Source of the DNA: Pieris napi
Taxonomy: Eukaryota; Arthropoda; Insecta; Lepidoptera; Pieridae
Reading direction: 5' to 3'
Assembly (NCBI RefSeq): GCF_905475465.1
Contig: NC_062252.1
Span: forward strand, 310,001 to 374,000
Length of the DNA stretch: 64,000 nt
Made by a program: the position numbers and the translations under genes
Shown: positions 46,801-58,529 of the stretch, piece after piece
Layout: each line of letters starts with the position of its first letter
Numbering within the stretch: the first letter of the stretch is position 1
Notes under the pieces: generated by a model
The model's input: only the letters and a program-made list of their open reading frames with translations
Told to the model about the DNA's origin: nothing
Database searches by the model: none

Positions 46801-49800
46801 AAAATGCACTTATGAAATTGCTAGTTATTTCAGTATTTGTGTGTTATTAATTTTAATACTAATTATAAAACTTGATGAATGAAAACTTTGAGTGATGGTT
46901 TTTTAACACTATTTATTTTATTTGATATAATTCTTACCTATATATGTATTTTTCAGTATCCCGTTCGTCCCCTCCAACAGGGAACAATACGGGCACCGGG
47001 ATCACGGCAGAGAGCGTATGCGGACGTCCGCCTCGAATGGCGGGCGCACATTGTCCCTTAGTACGTGCACAGCATTTTCCCAGTCATGTGGCCTCGTTAC
47101 ATGCCGATGGAGATATCGGGTTTAGGTGCGTATACGCGTGTGAAAGTATGTACGCATTCGTGAACGTTAATTGAATGTTTAAAGTGTGGTATATTTATTT
47201 CTGTCTATGTACAAATGATATGAAAGTAGAATAGAACGTGTTTTCGTTTTCCTTGATCTGATGGGTTAACGAAGTATATTCCATTCCTATCACCTGGATA
47301 TGAGTTAGGGTCCTTCAACAAAAGAGCGTACCAATTCTTTAAAAGATCGGCAACGCACTTGCGAGCCAGTGTTTGTGTCCATGAGTCGCATTTTCACTTA
47401 AAATTAGATGAGCCTTCTGTCCGTTTGCCCCCTGTTTTATAGAAAAAAAGAAGACACAAGGCATTATGAAATTAAAAAAAAAATAACATATCGAAATACA
47501 ATGTTCAAGAACCATTTTTTGTATTTTCAGTAAAGAGTATGAGATCGTGGTAGCTAAATCCGCGGCTTTAGGCCACACTAGTCATCACAGCTACAGACCA
47601 GAAAACAGACTCAAAAATAGATATTTGAACATCACAGCCTGTGAGTATCCAAAAATATATAGTTTTTAATATAATATAATTTTTATATTATTTTTAAATA
47701 CCCTCAGTAAACCAATTTATAAAGAATGCCGTTTTTAACATTATACCTCCCTCTCTTTCTACCCTCATTAAAAACGTGCATCTCTTTCAGACGACCATTC
47801 GCGCGTATGCGTGTCGGCCGGCGGGCGTTGTGGGGCGGCGGGGTGCGTGGGCGCAGGTCGCGGAGCTGTTTGCGATTACGTCAACGCCAACTTCATCGAT
47901 GGGATATTGCCTCAATTGGACGAAGACACAATAAGGCGGATCGAACGACGTCTGGAGAGGCGGAATAGACCTACCAGGTACTACTTATATTCTCAGCGTG
48001 ACAAGATTAAATAATATTATTGAAACATCAATTCATCAATTCTACGTTTATGACATAAATTAAATAAATTTTTCTTGTCTTAATCTGCCAAAACTTATGT
48101 AATTTTACGTTTGACTGTAGTAAGTGACAAGTTATTATTTATTGAAGTATTAGAAAATTTAGCGAGTACTCTATAAAACTAGTATTATAAGTATACTTAT
48201 GCGTAATGGATATTTAATTTCAGACAACCATCAGTAAAAGCGTCAAAACCACCACCGAACCTGGCTGAGGGAATCGAGTCTGCCTTCCTAAATATTGAGT
48301 TCTCGGGCATTGTGGAGTCTGACGATCAAAGGGACTCTGACTCGGAGACCAGCGATGACGAAGAACAACTGGATGATGTTTTTGTTAATATTAGTGAGTA
48401 TATAAATAGACCTTATAATTATTCAATTATAAAATTGTGGATGCTTTACATATGTATATAAAAAATTTTCGTTTATTGGAAATGTATATAAATACTTTTA
48501 TTATCTTTGACATAATATTACTTCAGCTTCTAAACTAGCAAACAGTGTGTAAAACGTTTGTCTCTGACAATTCAAATATGTCAGTTATTACGGAAAAAAC
48601 TAGATGAATTTACAAATGTGAGATTGTAAATAAAAAACAATTTTTTTTTATAACTCAGTATACACACTAAGTAAAGTTTGAGTTTCAATGAGAGTATTAA
48701 AACGTGCCACACATTGAAATTATTATACAAAAAAATATATAAAAATCCTAAAACCACCAACAGATGGCGCGATACGACAAATAAAGCTGGAGTGGGTCGT
48801 CTGGAAGCGGCGCTACATCGCCACTCAAGGGCCGACTCCGGCCACTCTGGATGCCTTTTGGAGGATGATATGGCAGCACAAAGTCAGAACTCTGGTTATG
48901 ATTACGAATCTCGTAGAGAGGGGCAGGGTCAGTGGTGTACTTTATAATTAAGATTCATTCATCATCAATATAAATATTATTCATAAAAAAATATATTATT
49001 TTTAACTGTCGTAAAATAAATTAAAATTTCTTAACAGCGAAAATGCGATATGTACTGGCCATCCGGGGGTCGGGGAAGTTCAGCAGAGTTTGGAGGAGTG
49101 CACGTTACGCTCCTGTATGAGGACGTACGCGCAGCGTATACTATACGGCATTTACGAGCAACGCCCGTGGTAAGATATTATGATTATTATTACTTAGATG
49201 GATAAATAACAAAAGTATGAACTTCTCAAAATGTCTTCGTATAACAGGTGACCGAGCCGGGAACGGAAGACAGTCCGGACAGACAGAGACACATAGTGCA
49301 GTACCATTACACGGTGTGGCCAGACCACGGTACGCCCAGACACCCGCTGGCCGTTTTGCCATTTGTTAAGGCCGCCGCAGATCCGCACACGGTGCTAGTC
49401 CATTGCAGGTGAGCCCTACTTGAGCCTTAAACATAATACTGGTGACAGATTGTGTGAAACCCCACTGCCACTGAACTCCTATGATATAAACAATTTGAAA
49501 TCAGCTAAATGTGAAATACAGTTTTTAGAAGTTCATGGACTAAAAATGACTCCCTTAGAGTATTTCTTTATGTTTTTGAATTCTATTTTCACAGCGCGGG
49601 CGTGGGCCGAACGGGCACGTACATAGTGATAGACGCACAATTGAACCAATTGAAGCTAACGGGAACTCTGTCCCCGCTGGGCTTCCTCTGCCGCGCACGC
49701 ACACAACGAAACCATCTCGTACAAACGGAAGAGCAGTACGTATTCGTACACGACGCGCTCCTGGAGTACGTCCGGTCCGGCGACACCGAAGTCGAATTCT

Positions 49801-52800
49801 CGAAAGCCAGGGAATATCTCATCAAACTCCTGGAACCCATATCGGACGAGGAACTGGCGGTCATGGATCTAAATTCTACTAAAACCAAGAGCGTTCACGA
49901 TTTGACCGTCGAAAACGACGTCACCAGCGTCAAATCGAATAGTGAAAATAAGACAGAAATTCTAGAGAATGGCAGCGAAATGTCTTTGAAAACTGACGAA
50001 ATCAGCGAGCCGAGTAAATCGTCAGATGGCCAGGAGAAGGAGGTGCTGGTGAACGGGGACGAGAGCGAGGGAGTGTACGACTTGGCTCCGCGATCCACGG
50101 ACACGTATAGTAAGAAAATGGCGGCTTACAATAGTATGAGTGACGAAGAGAAAGAGGAAATTAGGAGGTTAGTCAAAAAGTCAATTTCAGTGTTTTATAT
50201 CTTTATAGATATGCAGATAATATAAGAAAAATGTATTCTTATTCTAGGGCGAATCGAGTGGAAAACTATGCACTGTTGGAACGAATGCGGTCGTTATCAA
50301 ACCGGCAACCGACGTACCGAGGCCCACCTCCTGTCAATTTGTTGGAGAAACAGTATCAGGTTCTTATCCTAAAATTAAGATACATATTATTTATTTATTT
50401 AATTATAAGTAATCTTACAGCTAACATACATAATATTACTAAACAAACACTTAGACAGTACAAAAAGCCAAAACAGATTACATAGATAAACAATATTATA
50501 TACGAAAAATTAAACAAATAAGCGCATCAAATAGACAAAATATAATAATATTTGAAATTGATTGAGAATATTTAAACATCTATATGTTTGAAAAAATTGA
50601 TTAAATCTGCCAATTATTAAATTTTTCTGATTGTCTTTCCAGCTTATAACCCGATCTTGTGTGGAACCAAGTGTATGCGCACGCGCAGCTCACAACGCTG
50701 AGAAGAATAGACCCGGTGGCTTTCTTCCTTCGGATTCGGCTAGAGTTATGCTCGTGCCCAAACCTGGGGTTGAAGGTATATTTTTTTTTTTAATTTACTA
50801 CGAATTCATATTAGTATATTGTAAACACAAAACCAGGAAAATTGTTTGAATAAACATGACACCTAAATGCAAGGAATGTTAAGGCCCTTAACATCTTTGG
50901 GTAGAATGCCCGGCGAACCCCGAGGGAGTGTGAAGGGCTGAGGTATTTTTAGTAGGTGGGGTCTCGCTACCCATCTGAGTAGCAGAAGGCTTTGAGAGTA
51001 GACCCACCCGCGTCAATTTCGACATCCATGGCGCGGGACTGCGCAAGCGCATTTTCACCTCATTAAAAATAAAATTAACATGTGTGTAGATTTTATTTGT
51101 TAAATAACTTGCATATATTATTCATTGTTGTGGTTTCTTTGCATTTTTTTTTTGCGTTGTGTAAACGTTAATAGTAAACAAACATTAAAAAAAAATAAAG
51201 TTGTAACTAAATAAACAGAAAATATTAAACGAGCGTAAAATATGAATTTATTTAAAAATCCTCATCTACAGGCAGTGACTACGTGAATGCGTCGTGGGTT
51301 TGCGGCAGACGACGCATGCGGGAGTACGCAGTCGCCCAACATCCCGGGCTCGGCGGAGAGCTCTGGCGGCTTCTGTGGGACCACACCGGGCAGCTGGTGT
51401 TGATGCTGCCGGATGAAAATTCCTCGGTAAGGACAACCATAAAAGTTGATTTCTGCTTTTTACTAATTTCATATTTTTTATGCATAAGCTCTGATGACTT
51501 TGTTTTCGTATTCTTTACAGGACTGCGAAGTATTTTGGCCAACTGAAGATGATCGAGAATTGTTCATTGCTAACTTCCGAGCCAGTTTTGTGTCCAAGGA
51601 GACGTATGTGGCGCATCGACGAACAGAGAAAAAGGCAGAAACGCCGTCGGAACCGGAGATCAATGGATACCGGAGGCAAGAAGGGTCGGAATGCGCCGAC
51701 GACGAACGATTAATCCCGGAGAATTCACCGATACAAGATGGAGAACACCGCTACGACAGAGCCGAATTACGCCTCGACTCGCTCAACGGAAGCAGAGATC
51801 TATCCGCAAGAAAGTCGATAGCCAATGGAGATCTGTTCTCGTCATTAGCGGAAAAGAAAAACGGCCCTAAATCCCCTCGCAGCCCTTCCAAAATGTCCCT
51901 AAAGAACTTCAAGTTGAGCTCCCCGACGAAGTTCAAGTTTCCCGAATGGGGGGCGAGAGCCGGCTCTCCGCCCGACGAAGCCCCTCCTCCTCCTCCGATT
52001 CAGCCTTCCCTCACGGTGCAGGAGGAGATGGAACTCCACAGGCCGCTTTACTACTTCGAAAGAACGGAAAACACCAGTCACGTGCCATCGGACAGAGTGA
52101 TAGAAGTGACTAACGTTAGTGTGCACTCGTTGCAGGACGATTATCAACTAAGTGTGAAGTTTATTAAGTGTTGTGGTTGGTTAAGCGGGGATACGACGGA
52201 CTACAGTGTTAACGCCCCGGACGATAACGAACACGTGCGCGGAGTGAGAGAGACGAGCGGGAGCGAAAGGGAGGGAGCGTTGGATAGGTTGATAGCGCCT
52301 TACAAGGATTCCTTCGGGTTGATTGAATTCGTTGCCGGATGCCAGATGGAGTATAAGAATGGGCCCGTTATTGTTGTTGACAAGTGAGTATTGCCTATAA
52401 AATTCATTTTTTATATAAATTTACTACCCTGAAAATTATTTAGGCGTATTTGAAAATTAAAAAAGTTTTGGTGCTTTCCAGAATAATGTATACCTTTTTT
52501 TCTCAGTATAAAATGTTATTAACACTTAAGTATACACGGTTTATACTAGACAATGTCTGCCGATTACATGACAGGTTTTCAAACGTTTGTTTCTCATAGG
52601 TTCGGGGGTTGGCGGGCGTTAAGCTTTTGCGCTCTGAGTGCAGCCGGTGGCGGCGCTCGGAATCCAAATATACACGAACCGGGGGCAGAACACGCGACCC
52701 CTTGCTCGTCTGCCGATCTATACTGTGCGTGTGCGCTTCAAGCGCACGCACGATGCGTACACCATCACACCTATACGTCTACGTCCTCGCCCTTACCGCC

Positions 52801-52870
52801 GAGCGCGTTGCTGGCGTGCTATTGCGCGCTGGCTGCGTATACGCCCGGCTTGCACGATCGTAATAGCTGA
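31803..52870 (+). CDS. Ptp99A: Receptor-type tyrosine phosphatase 99A ortholog (20 coding exons)
   Basis: Exons: 31803-31902, 39236-39880, 40156-40335, 44425-44576, 45706-45813, 46017-46168, 46302-46405, 46957-47125, 47531-47640, 47791-47977, 48224-48393, 48764-48927, 49038-49169, 49248-49408, 49595-50167, 50248-50359, 50643-50775, 51272-51426, 51521-52383, 52600-52870. All GT-AG, phases close, 1,546 aa. Signal peptide about 1-26; two FN3 domains, the first with a long insert holding RHRKRR (133-138); membrane span about 422-444; then HVASLHADGDIGF and KNRYLNITAYDHSRV, both close to my recollection of fly Ptp99A. D1 has WPD (815-817) and HCSAGVGRTG (Cys844, Arg850), so should be active, but carries a 95-residue insert after DYVNANFIDG (612-706). 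D2 has Asp1456 where the catalytic Cys belongs (VVDKFGGWR) and a ~158-residue insert (1204-1361): a pseudophosphatase. A ~140-residue acidic linker joins D1 and D2. In Drosophila this receptor acts on CNS axons with Ptp69D. Least certain are the last ~60 residues, whose GC-rich exon is open in all three frames. Confidence 0.92.
31903..39235. other. Intron 1 of the Ptp99A ortholog
   Basis: A 7.3 kb AT-rich intron between the signal-peptide exon and the first FN3 exon. It contains a SINE (36908-37158) and a GC-richer unclassified stretch around 37830-37960 (ACCTTGGCCCCCGAAACTAG; CGGGTCGGCGGCCGGTCGG) that may be a repeat relic. No other gene is visible. Confidence 0.5.
36908..37158 (+). mobile_element. 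tRNA-derived SINE, copy 2 (plus strand)
   Basis: Starts TATGGCTTCAGCGTGCGACT with GGTTCGACTGTGCAC as the B-box region. The body contains TATGTGCGCATTTAACATAC and CTCGAACGGTGAAGGAAAAC, and it ends GGTTGTAGCGCTACTGATTT plus a T/A tail. Same family as 15505-15798, with indels. Intronic in the Ptp99A ortholog, same orientation as the gene. Confidence 0.8.
40920..41560. repeat. Diverged tandem duplication in the transposon 3' region
   Basis: TGGCACATAGAATCACAGTTCTTTGG near 40937 recurs as TGGCACATTCAATCACAGCC near 41290. Likewise TTAATCAGTTGAAAACAAAC near 41167 recurs as TTAATCAGTTGAAAATAAAC near 41493. The spacing is about 330-355 bases. The second copy runs up to the transposase stop codon. Confidence 0.5.
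41561..44008 (-). CDS. Ginger-type integrase-like transposase (two exons)
   Basis: Exon 1 is 43832-44008 (start MAALQTSEC) and exon 2 is 41561-43687; the GT-AG intron joins ILE to VIEQIK in phase 0, giving 767 aa without internal stops. Order of parts: an H2C2 zinc-binding motif (HKAVGH ... CAVC); an rve integrase core with Asp in VDLIDLQ, Asp in LQSDNGKEF and Glu in GSVERS (36 residues between the last two); two tandem 73-residue repeats; a PHD-like C4HC3 finger (CLVC, CRSC, HVIC, CFIC); an SH3-like GPY/F-type stretch (VGNSVLINVPKFDRWPLDTK); and a Cys-rich tail (CSC, CHTKRCACYK, CTSKCH). The protein should bind the inverted repeats and carry out cut-and-paste transposition. The complete frame and intact catalytic triad suggest recent activity. 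The upstream ATG at 44008 was chosen over 43963 because it adds 15 in-frame residues. Confidence 0.8.
42381..42818 (-). repeat. 219-bp tandem duplication within the transposase ORF
   Basis: Two in-frame copies encode DSVISSI(Q/E)TEKKN(T/I)TTTS followed by LPEGTNVDGLSSKALTLD and a diverged tail. One unit lies near 42600-42818 and the second near 42381-42599. Each unit is 73 codons, so the frame is kept. Confidence 0.8.
44746..44798. repeat. Hairpin in intron 4 of the Ptp99A ortholog
   Basis: TAATATGACATT at 44746-44757 pairs with AATGTCATATTA at 44787-44798, and ACTTAGA pairs with TCTAAGT around a CCCA loop. The middle T and A tracts pair imperfectly. Small intronic foldback. Confidence 0.6.
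47288..47450 (+). mobile_element. LINE 3' fragment in intron
   Basis: TTAGGGTCCTTCAACAAAAG, GATCGGCAACGCACTTGCGA and GTCCGTTTGCCCCCTGTTTT match the fragment at 1-250 at the same relative positions. It lies in an intron of the Ptp99A ortholog. Confidence 0.65.
50875..51065. mobile_element. GC-richer dispersed repeat in intron
   Basis: A block with GGCCCTTAACATCTTTGGGT, GGTGGGGTCTCGCTACCCAT and GAGTAGACCCACCCGCGTC stands out from the AT-rich intron and ends near an A-rich tract. It looks like a retroelement 3' end or SINE. No match can be checked here; class unknown. Confidence 0.4.
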
Positions 52871-55800
52871 ACCGGGTATGTTTTAGTGTATATTGTTTAT
52901 TATCATGTGACTTTTCTCTTAGATAAAGATTTCAAAATATATGAAATTAGTAAAAAGTTATATTCAGCCACTCACAAGGATGTTCTTCGACAGGTGGTGG
53001 TCACGAGTGGACGGTATTGTACATTGAATACTCAGCGCGTTGTGCGATCCAGCGAAGTATTATTTGACCAAACGTTGGATAAGATTAGGTTTTACGTTTT
53101 CAACGCGACGCTCAAATATTTGAAGTTTGAACCGATGTTGGTCTCCAGATTATGTTGGTGCTAAAGTATTAATTTATTTAGGATGTGTATTGAGGCTTCT
53201 CAGATTCAGTATTTTGCGTATTGGCTTGGATTTGTACTAACATTGGTTCATCGGTGGTTGATGCGGTGTGTCATGTCTGATTAAATCAAATTTAAGAGCT
53301 GCTCAAAATTTGCCCTTTCGAAAACGACTTAAGTAGCTTTCTTCTCTTTGAACTTCCATTGAGGCCAGTAACATTTCGGGATAAGGTTCAAACAAATGAA
53401 TATAGATGTACTTTGCTTCAAATTAATTTGGCCTCAAAGTGCGAGGGAGATATCATCCAGTTCACACCGACCTCTTTGTATAACTGTCATATTTCAGTAC
53501 AGTTTCTGTAATCTCAACTTTGTCGAGACCATTTCAAAAGCTGCTTCTAACAATTATTAAACTAAATACTCACTGGAGTAACTTAGCTGAGAGGTTTATA
53601 AGCTTTTTTACTTGTCCTATACGAGGTTGATCAATCAAATATAAAATTAAGAATTATAAATATTCCATAAGGATAAATGTTTATGAATGCTTCATTGGTG
53701 TAATTGGTATATGGAAAGTTATTTAGTGCGGTTAATGTCTAATCAAATATTTCCGATTTTCTATTGGATTTTTCGGTATTATATCAAATTTAAAGGCTAT
53801 GAAATGTACAGGCTGTTTAGGCTTAACCTGCCTGTGTATAGTTTTAAGGGTATATTGATGAAGGATTCTTTGTGTCGATTTATTAAGAGTAGCGTATCTG
53901 GTAAATAAGAACTTGAATTTACATCCGATATCATAGATATTTAAAGATAAATCTTTTAATACTAATTTATAAAGACTGAAATTGGTTTTACAGCGAAATC
54001 ATTCAATTGTATTTTGGAGATTCTCTAATTACAAAGTTGTCTCATTTGCTCAGTTATACAAATAGTGACAACGAACAACGAGCTTTTGCTGTTTTTACGT
54101 ATGTTGTTTTAATCTAATAAAGAAATACGCCGTTGATTAAATATTTAACATATATATATCGTATCGGATGATTTCAGAAGTTCTTCTTTACCAAATTAGA
54201 TTTGAGGGCATAACTCCTATTAAATGTATGGTCCACTATTTGTTAATGTTAGTATTGTATAGTTTGTCAATTACGCTAGAAATTTTAACATTGATGCCGG
54301 ATTCTACATACCGCGAAAACTCAAAGAAAATACAGTGTTTACGAAATCAGTTAAAAAGCCCACTAAAACTTTAATGACCATAAGAATTCACGAGGTGATC
54401 GACTCAGGATAATTTATCGTAATAGTCTTGAATTCTAGTATATTTGGAGTTTATAGTATTTTTGTGATAAACAGCGTTAGTTATTTTGTTTTGATTCAAA
54501 ATTTGATAACTGACATTTAACTGGATGACTGTGTGACACTAGCAAACTATATAGACTTGACAGTTGACAGTCACTTTGAATAATTTCCCAGTATATTCTG
54601 TATATAGATTATTATAGAATATGTTTACTATCACACCTTGTAAATTACAAGGTGTAATACACAGCATTTTTACTCAATATTTAAATAGGTATTAATCAAT
54701 GTGATGTATAAATTATACCATAAACGCAAAGTATCACAATCAAAATGACGACAATGTAACTATATAAATGAGTAATAAAAAAATAGAATAATTACAAATA
54801 GAAAATAGTAACAATTTAGTTCCTAGGCTTTCTAGAGAAATATAAAAATCCATAAATGATATGCCTAATACTCAGTAGAATTAGATAAAGTGAGAAATTG
54901 TTCAAGTGACTAGTTATAATTTTCGTACAACGTTGCTCCGCTAACTGTTACTTGTAAAGTGTATATTCATTTTGAAGCACAAAGTATTTATAGGATCATT
55001 TCATATCAGGTTCATTTGCTGTGGGCTTAACCAGTGACCAGGTTGTCAAAATAAAAACTTCGCACATTCTCTGTCTTAACAACTTATAAAAATTTATTTA
55101 ATCGATCGATTAACGATAATTTTTAATATTTTGTGTGTCGTTTAATCATTATGTCTGTGACTACTGAACGAACGAGCTGACAAACTTGTTTCTATAATAG
55201 GTTATTTCTGCTATATGTTCTGTTAATAGATGCGTTGTAATTTCTCAGGGCGCGGCCTTTTATTTTGACAACTTTGGACGTACGATATCGGTTAGCGAAA
55301 GGAGGGTTCGGAAGCTCGTATGTGCCATTTTAAGCTTAGTACCTATGTAGTTAGTATTAATTATATACCCTGTATACAATATACCTTGCTTAGTTCAATT
55401 TTTATATACCTTTTTTATACGGTGTGACATCTTGTCGTTTTAACTTAAAAACTCGGCTATAAATCTGATTTCGGTTAAACCGCATTGAACAAATAATTCG
55501 TAGATAAATTAAGCGTAATGTTCAGCTATTATTATAAGTGATGATTATAAAATCTACTAATTAAAAATGAATGTCATTTAGCGTGAATAATGAAAGTATT
55601 TCTTTTGATGTTCCTTAAAATTAGTATTTGGCGGTCCCTAATATATTTGAAAAGTCACAGTTGCTTCACTTATGATTTGTTTATTATTATTTCCTTGAAT
55701 AAAATAGACATTTGACCTGACTTATTAACAATAAAAGCCAGTATTTTTATAAATGCTTGTAATATAAAATAGATTCTTTTTTAGAATTTTTCAATTTTTC

Positions 55801-56712
55801 TAGTTTTTCTGCACTGATTAATAATATAATTTGTAATAAATAAAAGTTAGACCGGTAAAAATATAACTGAAGCACCATATACCATATTTATAATAGTTTT
55901 TCCAAACAAACTTATTCGATTTTTTTTTCTTGTAGGTTCGTTGACACTAAGATTTTAAAGCAACGAGCTCTTGCGATTTTTGTATTGAAGCACAATTTTT
56001 CTAATAGGTACAATGACGTATTGCATTTCGGAATACCAACGATAATTAAACGTTAATATATATATTTAAAAACTTATGCGGTTTTTACAATAAAACGTAA
56101 AAGTTGATCAAATTTAATTAGTCAAGTAAAAGTTTAGCAATGTAAAAGTATACTTACGCAATGAGTTTCAACTTCAACTTTGCTTGATTGTGGAATAAAA
56201 AGTTCTTTAGTACTTTGATCATGATATTACTTAATTTCAAAATCAATCATTACTCGTTCATTCATAAGGTGTTATATGTTTGAACACCAAATTTAGACTT
56301 GACAATTTGTTTATAGTTGCCAATTGCACAGATTATAATGAAAGATAATCAAGAATTCTGTGGTTTTACGTTATCTAAATGTTAACCCTAAACTAACTAA
56401 CCAATACGTTTTATTTAATAAGTATTTAAGAAAATCACGACTTTACTAATAATTTAGACACAATATATTTTAAGTAGTTTACTCATTTTTCTACTTTTTT
56501 ATTTTTACACAAGGCTGACTCCATATAGTGCAATATATAAAATAAGCGTATACTGTTTTGTTCTACATGTTTATTGTATACAGACTTTCTTGTAATGAGC
56601 GTTTTCTGGTATTACTTACACAAGATGGCGGCGTTGATATGCGCGCCAAAACATCTGTCATAAAGTTGCAAGTGTTTAGTAGATTTTTTGTGAAAACTCT
56701 TATATTAACAGC
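52871..56712. other. 3' flank of the Ptp99A ortholog and AT-rich spacer
   Basis: Directly downstream of the Ptp99A stop codon. Open frames here are short and AT-driven. The first clear AATAAA is at 54116-54121, so the 3' UTR may run about 1.25 kb. A 10-bp palindrome (ACACCTTGTA...TACAAGGTGT) is at 54633-54655. I see no other gene. Confidence 0.45.
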
Positions 56713-56995
56713 ATGGGGCCGTTCAAGTATTACGTAAGCAGATTTACTAAAATTTATCCCCCCCCCACTTCCTCTTCTCAGCAAAAGTAAGCAAAACTGT
56801 CAAAAATAATAGTACATAATTTTATTAATTCTTTGTAGGAATCCTCGAAAATGCATTTAGTTTTCAATCATAGACAATGTGTAATATGTGTAAAAAAGTT
56901 AATAATTGACTGTTGACTGTTGACTGTTGACTTAATCACCAAATAAGATAATCAAAGACCCCCTCCCCCTATAATAATACTTGAACGGTCTCCAT
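56713..56995. mobile_element. MITE with imperfect terminal inverted repeats
   Basis: The left end GGGGCCGTTCAAGTATTACG near 56714 pairs with the right end AATAATACTTGAACGGTCTC near 56973-56992. The interior has a C-run and a short tandem repeat of TTGACTG (about four units, 56908-56935). No coding capacity. It has the form of a small non-autonomous DNA transposon. Confidence 0.6.
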
Positions 56996-58529
56996 AAAGC
57001 AGTTATTTGATTGTTAAAAAGTTAAGGGAAACTATCGCGTCTAAAACTTAATTGACGTGCAAGAAACCATAACGGAAATGTTTCACAATTAATATTTCAA
57101 GGGTTTGGTGATGCGCGATATTTTCGTTTATTCAAATCTAAACCTAGCTACCTATTCCATTTATACTAAAAATATTTTATTAAAATGTTTAGAAGTGTTT
57201 CCAGACTTGATAAATATACTTAGGTGAAACGCACGTAGTTTTTAATTTGTAACTCCATGTACAGTATTATCCTAGAAATGTTTAAAAGTTTTGTACATCA
57301 CATTCGACTATTTAAATCGTGTGAAGACTATTTATTTTATGTAACCGCCTCTATTATTTGAAATGTATAAATAGATTAATAAGAATTTGTATATGTATAT
57401 TGTGTTTTTATTTTTATCACTTAATTACATATAACCAAAATCAATCATTTTAGATTTGATTTGATCTAAGTATGTGATGTAGGAATTAATTACAAACAAT
57501 AAATATGTATTGATTCTTTAGTATAATTTAATGGTTGACTCTTATTAAAAACACAATACAATATTAATTTCTCGATACAAAAAAAAAAACACAAAGTTAC
57601 CTCTTACTTTTGTCTAATTTGTTTTTAATGGTTACTGAGATGGTTGAAGTATTCGGTAAGGAAAATATTAATAGCTAAAATTTCAATGCTGTATTTTTAT
57701 CACTATTTTAAGAGCGCCCTTCATACCTACAAACTCTGTTGAAATAAATTCAGTTTCGCGTGTAAAAGAAGTTTCGAAACGATCACCACACACAATTACA
57801 AGTTCCGCGGCGAAGTTTTGCGTAACTCCCAAAACTTTGTAATATTTCCTAATTTCTTGAAAGAAGACCCGAGTAAAAGAAAGTTTTCCCGCAAACTTTC
57901 TTACCATAACTACATACTTTTTTGGTTATATCGTTTATTTTAAAAATATCTTAGTTCTACAGTTGTATTGTTAACTAGGTTTTAAAGGAGGTTGTATGTT
58001 CACTTAAGCAAATGCCGGCTTTCTTTATTTAATTACTGGCTAGTTCAATGCCCAGAAATTGTAATAATTCAGTAGGGGGAAGCGGGGTAGATTCGTACAA
58101 GGGGCACCTTCATACACTAAATACATCTGATAGGCGCGGATCAACATATTAACTTATGCATGTATGAGTAGCTTACCGATGGGTGTGGTTTCTGACAAAG
58201 TCAGACAGCAGTCGGGAACGTGATTCGGCCAGGCGTAACTTATTTTATAACCTCACTTTTAACGTCTTTTTTTAATAAAAGCTTGCTCTCTAAATTATTC
58301 AGTTTGATTTTATTTAAAAAGATAACACGGGCCATGTCAACTTTGTGTACTGATCTGTGAATAATGCTATATACGGTTCGCTTTTTTCTAGCAATATTTT
58401 TTTCTTGTTATGCGGTAGGTTTATACAGTAGCTTACAGGGCACGTAAATGTCTCATGTGAAGAAAATTATATTACTTTAGTAAAAACACTGAATGGTCGG
58501 ACAAGAAGAAAGGAACTAGGGGTGGACGC
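56996..58529. other. Non-coding AT-rich spacer
   Basis: No convincing gene. A GC-richer patch at 58070-58250 (GGGGTAGATTCGTACAAGGG, then CCGATGGGTGTGGTTTCTGA) may be a repeat relic. Confidence 0.35.

Noticed and set aside
52886..53164. 92-codon open frame after the Ptp99A stop codon
   Set aside because: D2 homology is already complete before the stop at 52868-52870, and this frame has no similarity to a PTP domain. Likely 3' UTR.
54633..54655. Ten-bp palindrome ACACCTTGTA/TACAAGGTGT considered as a transcription terminator
   Set aside because: This is a eukaryotic nuclear genome, where hairpins do not terminate pol II transcription; the stem is short and may be chance.
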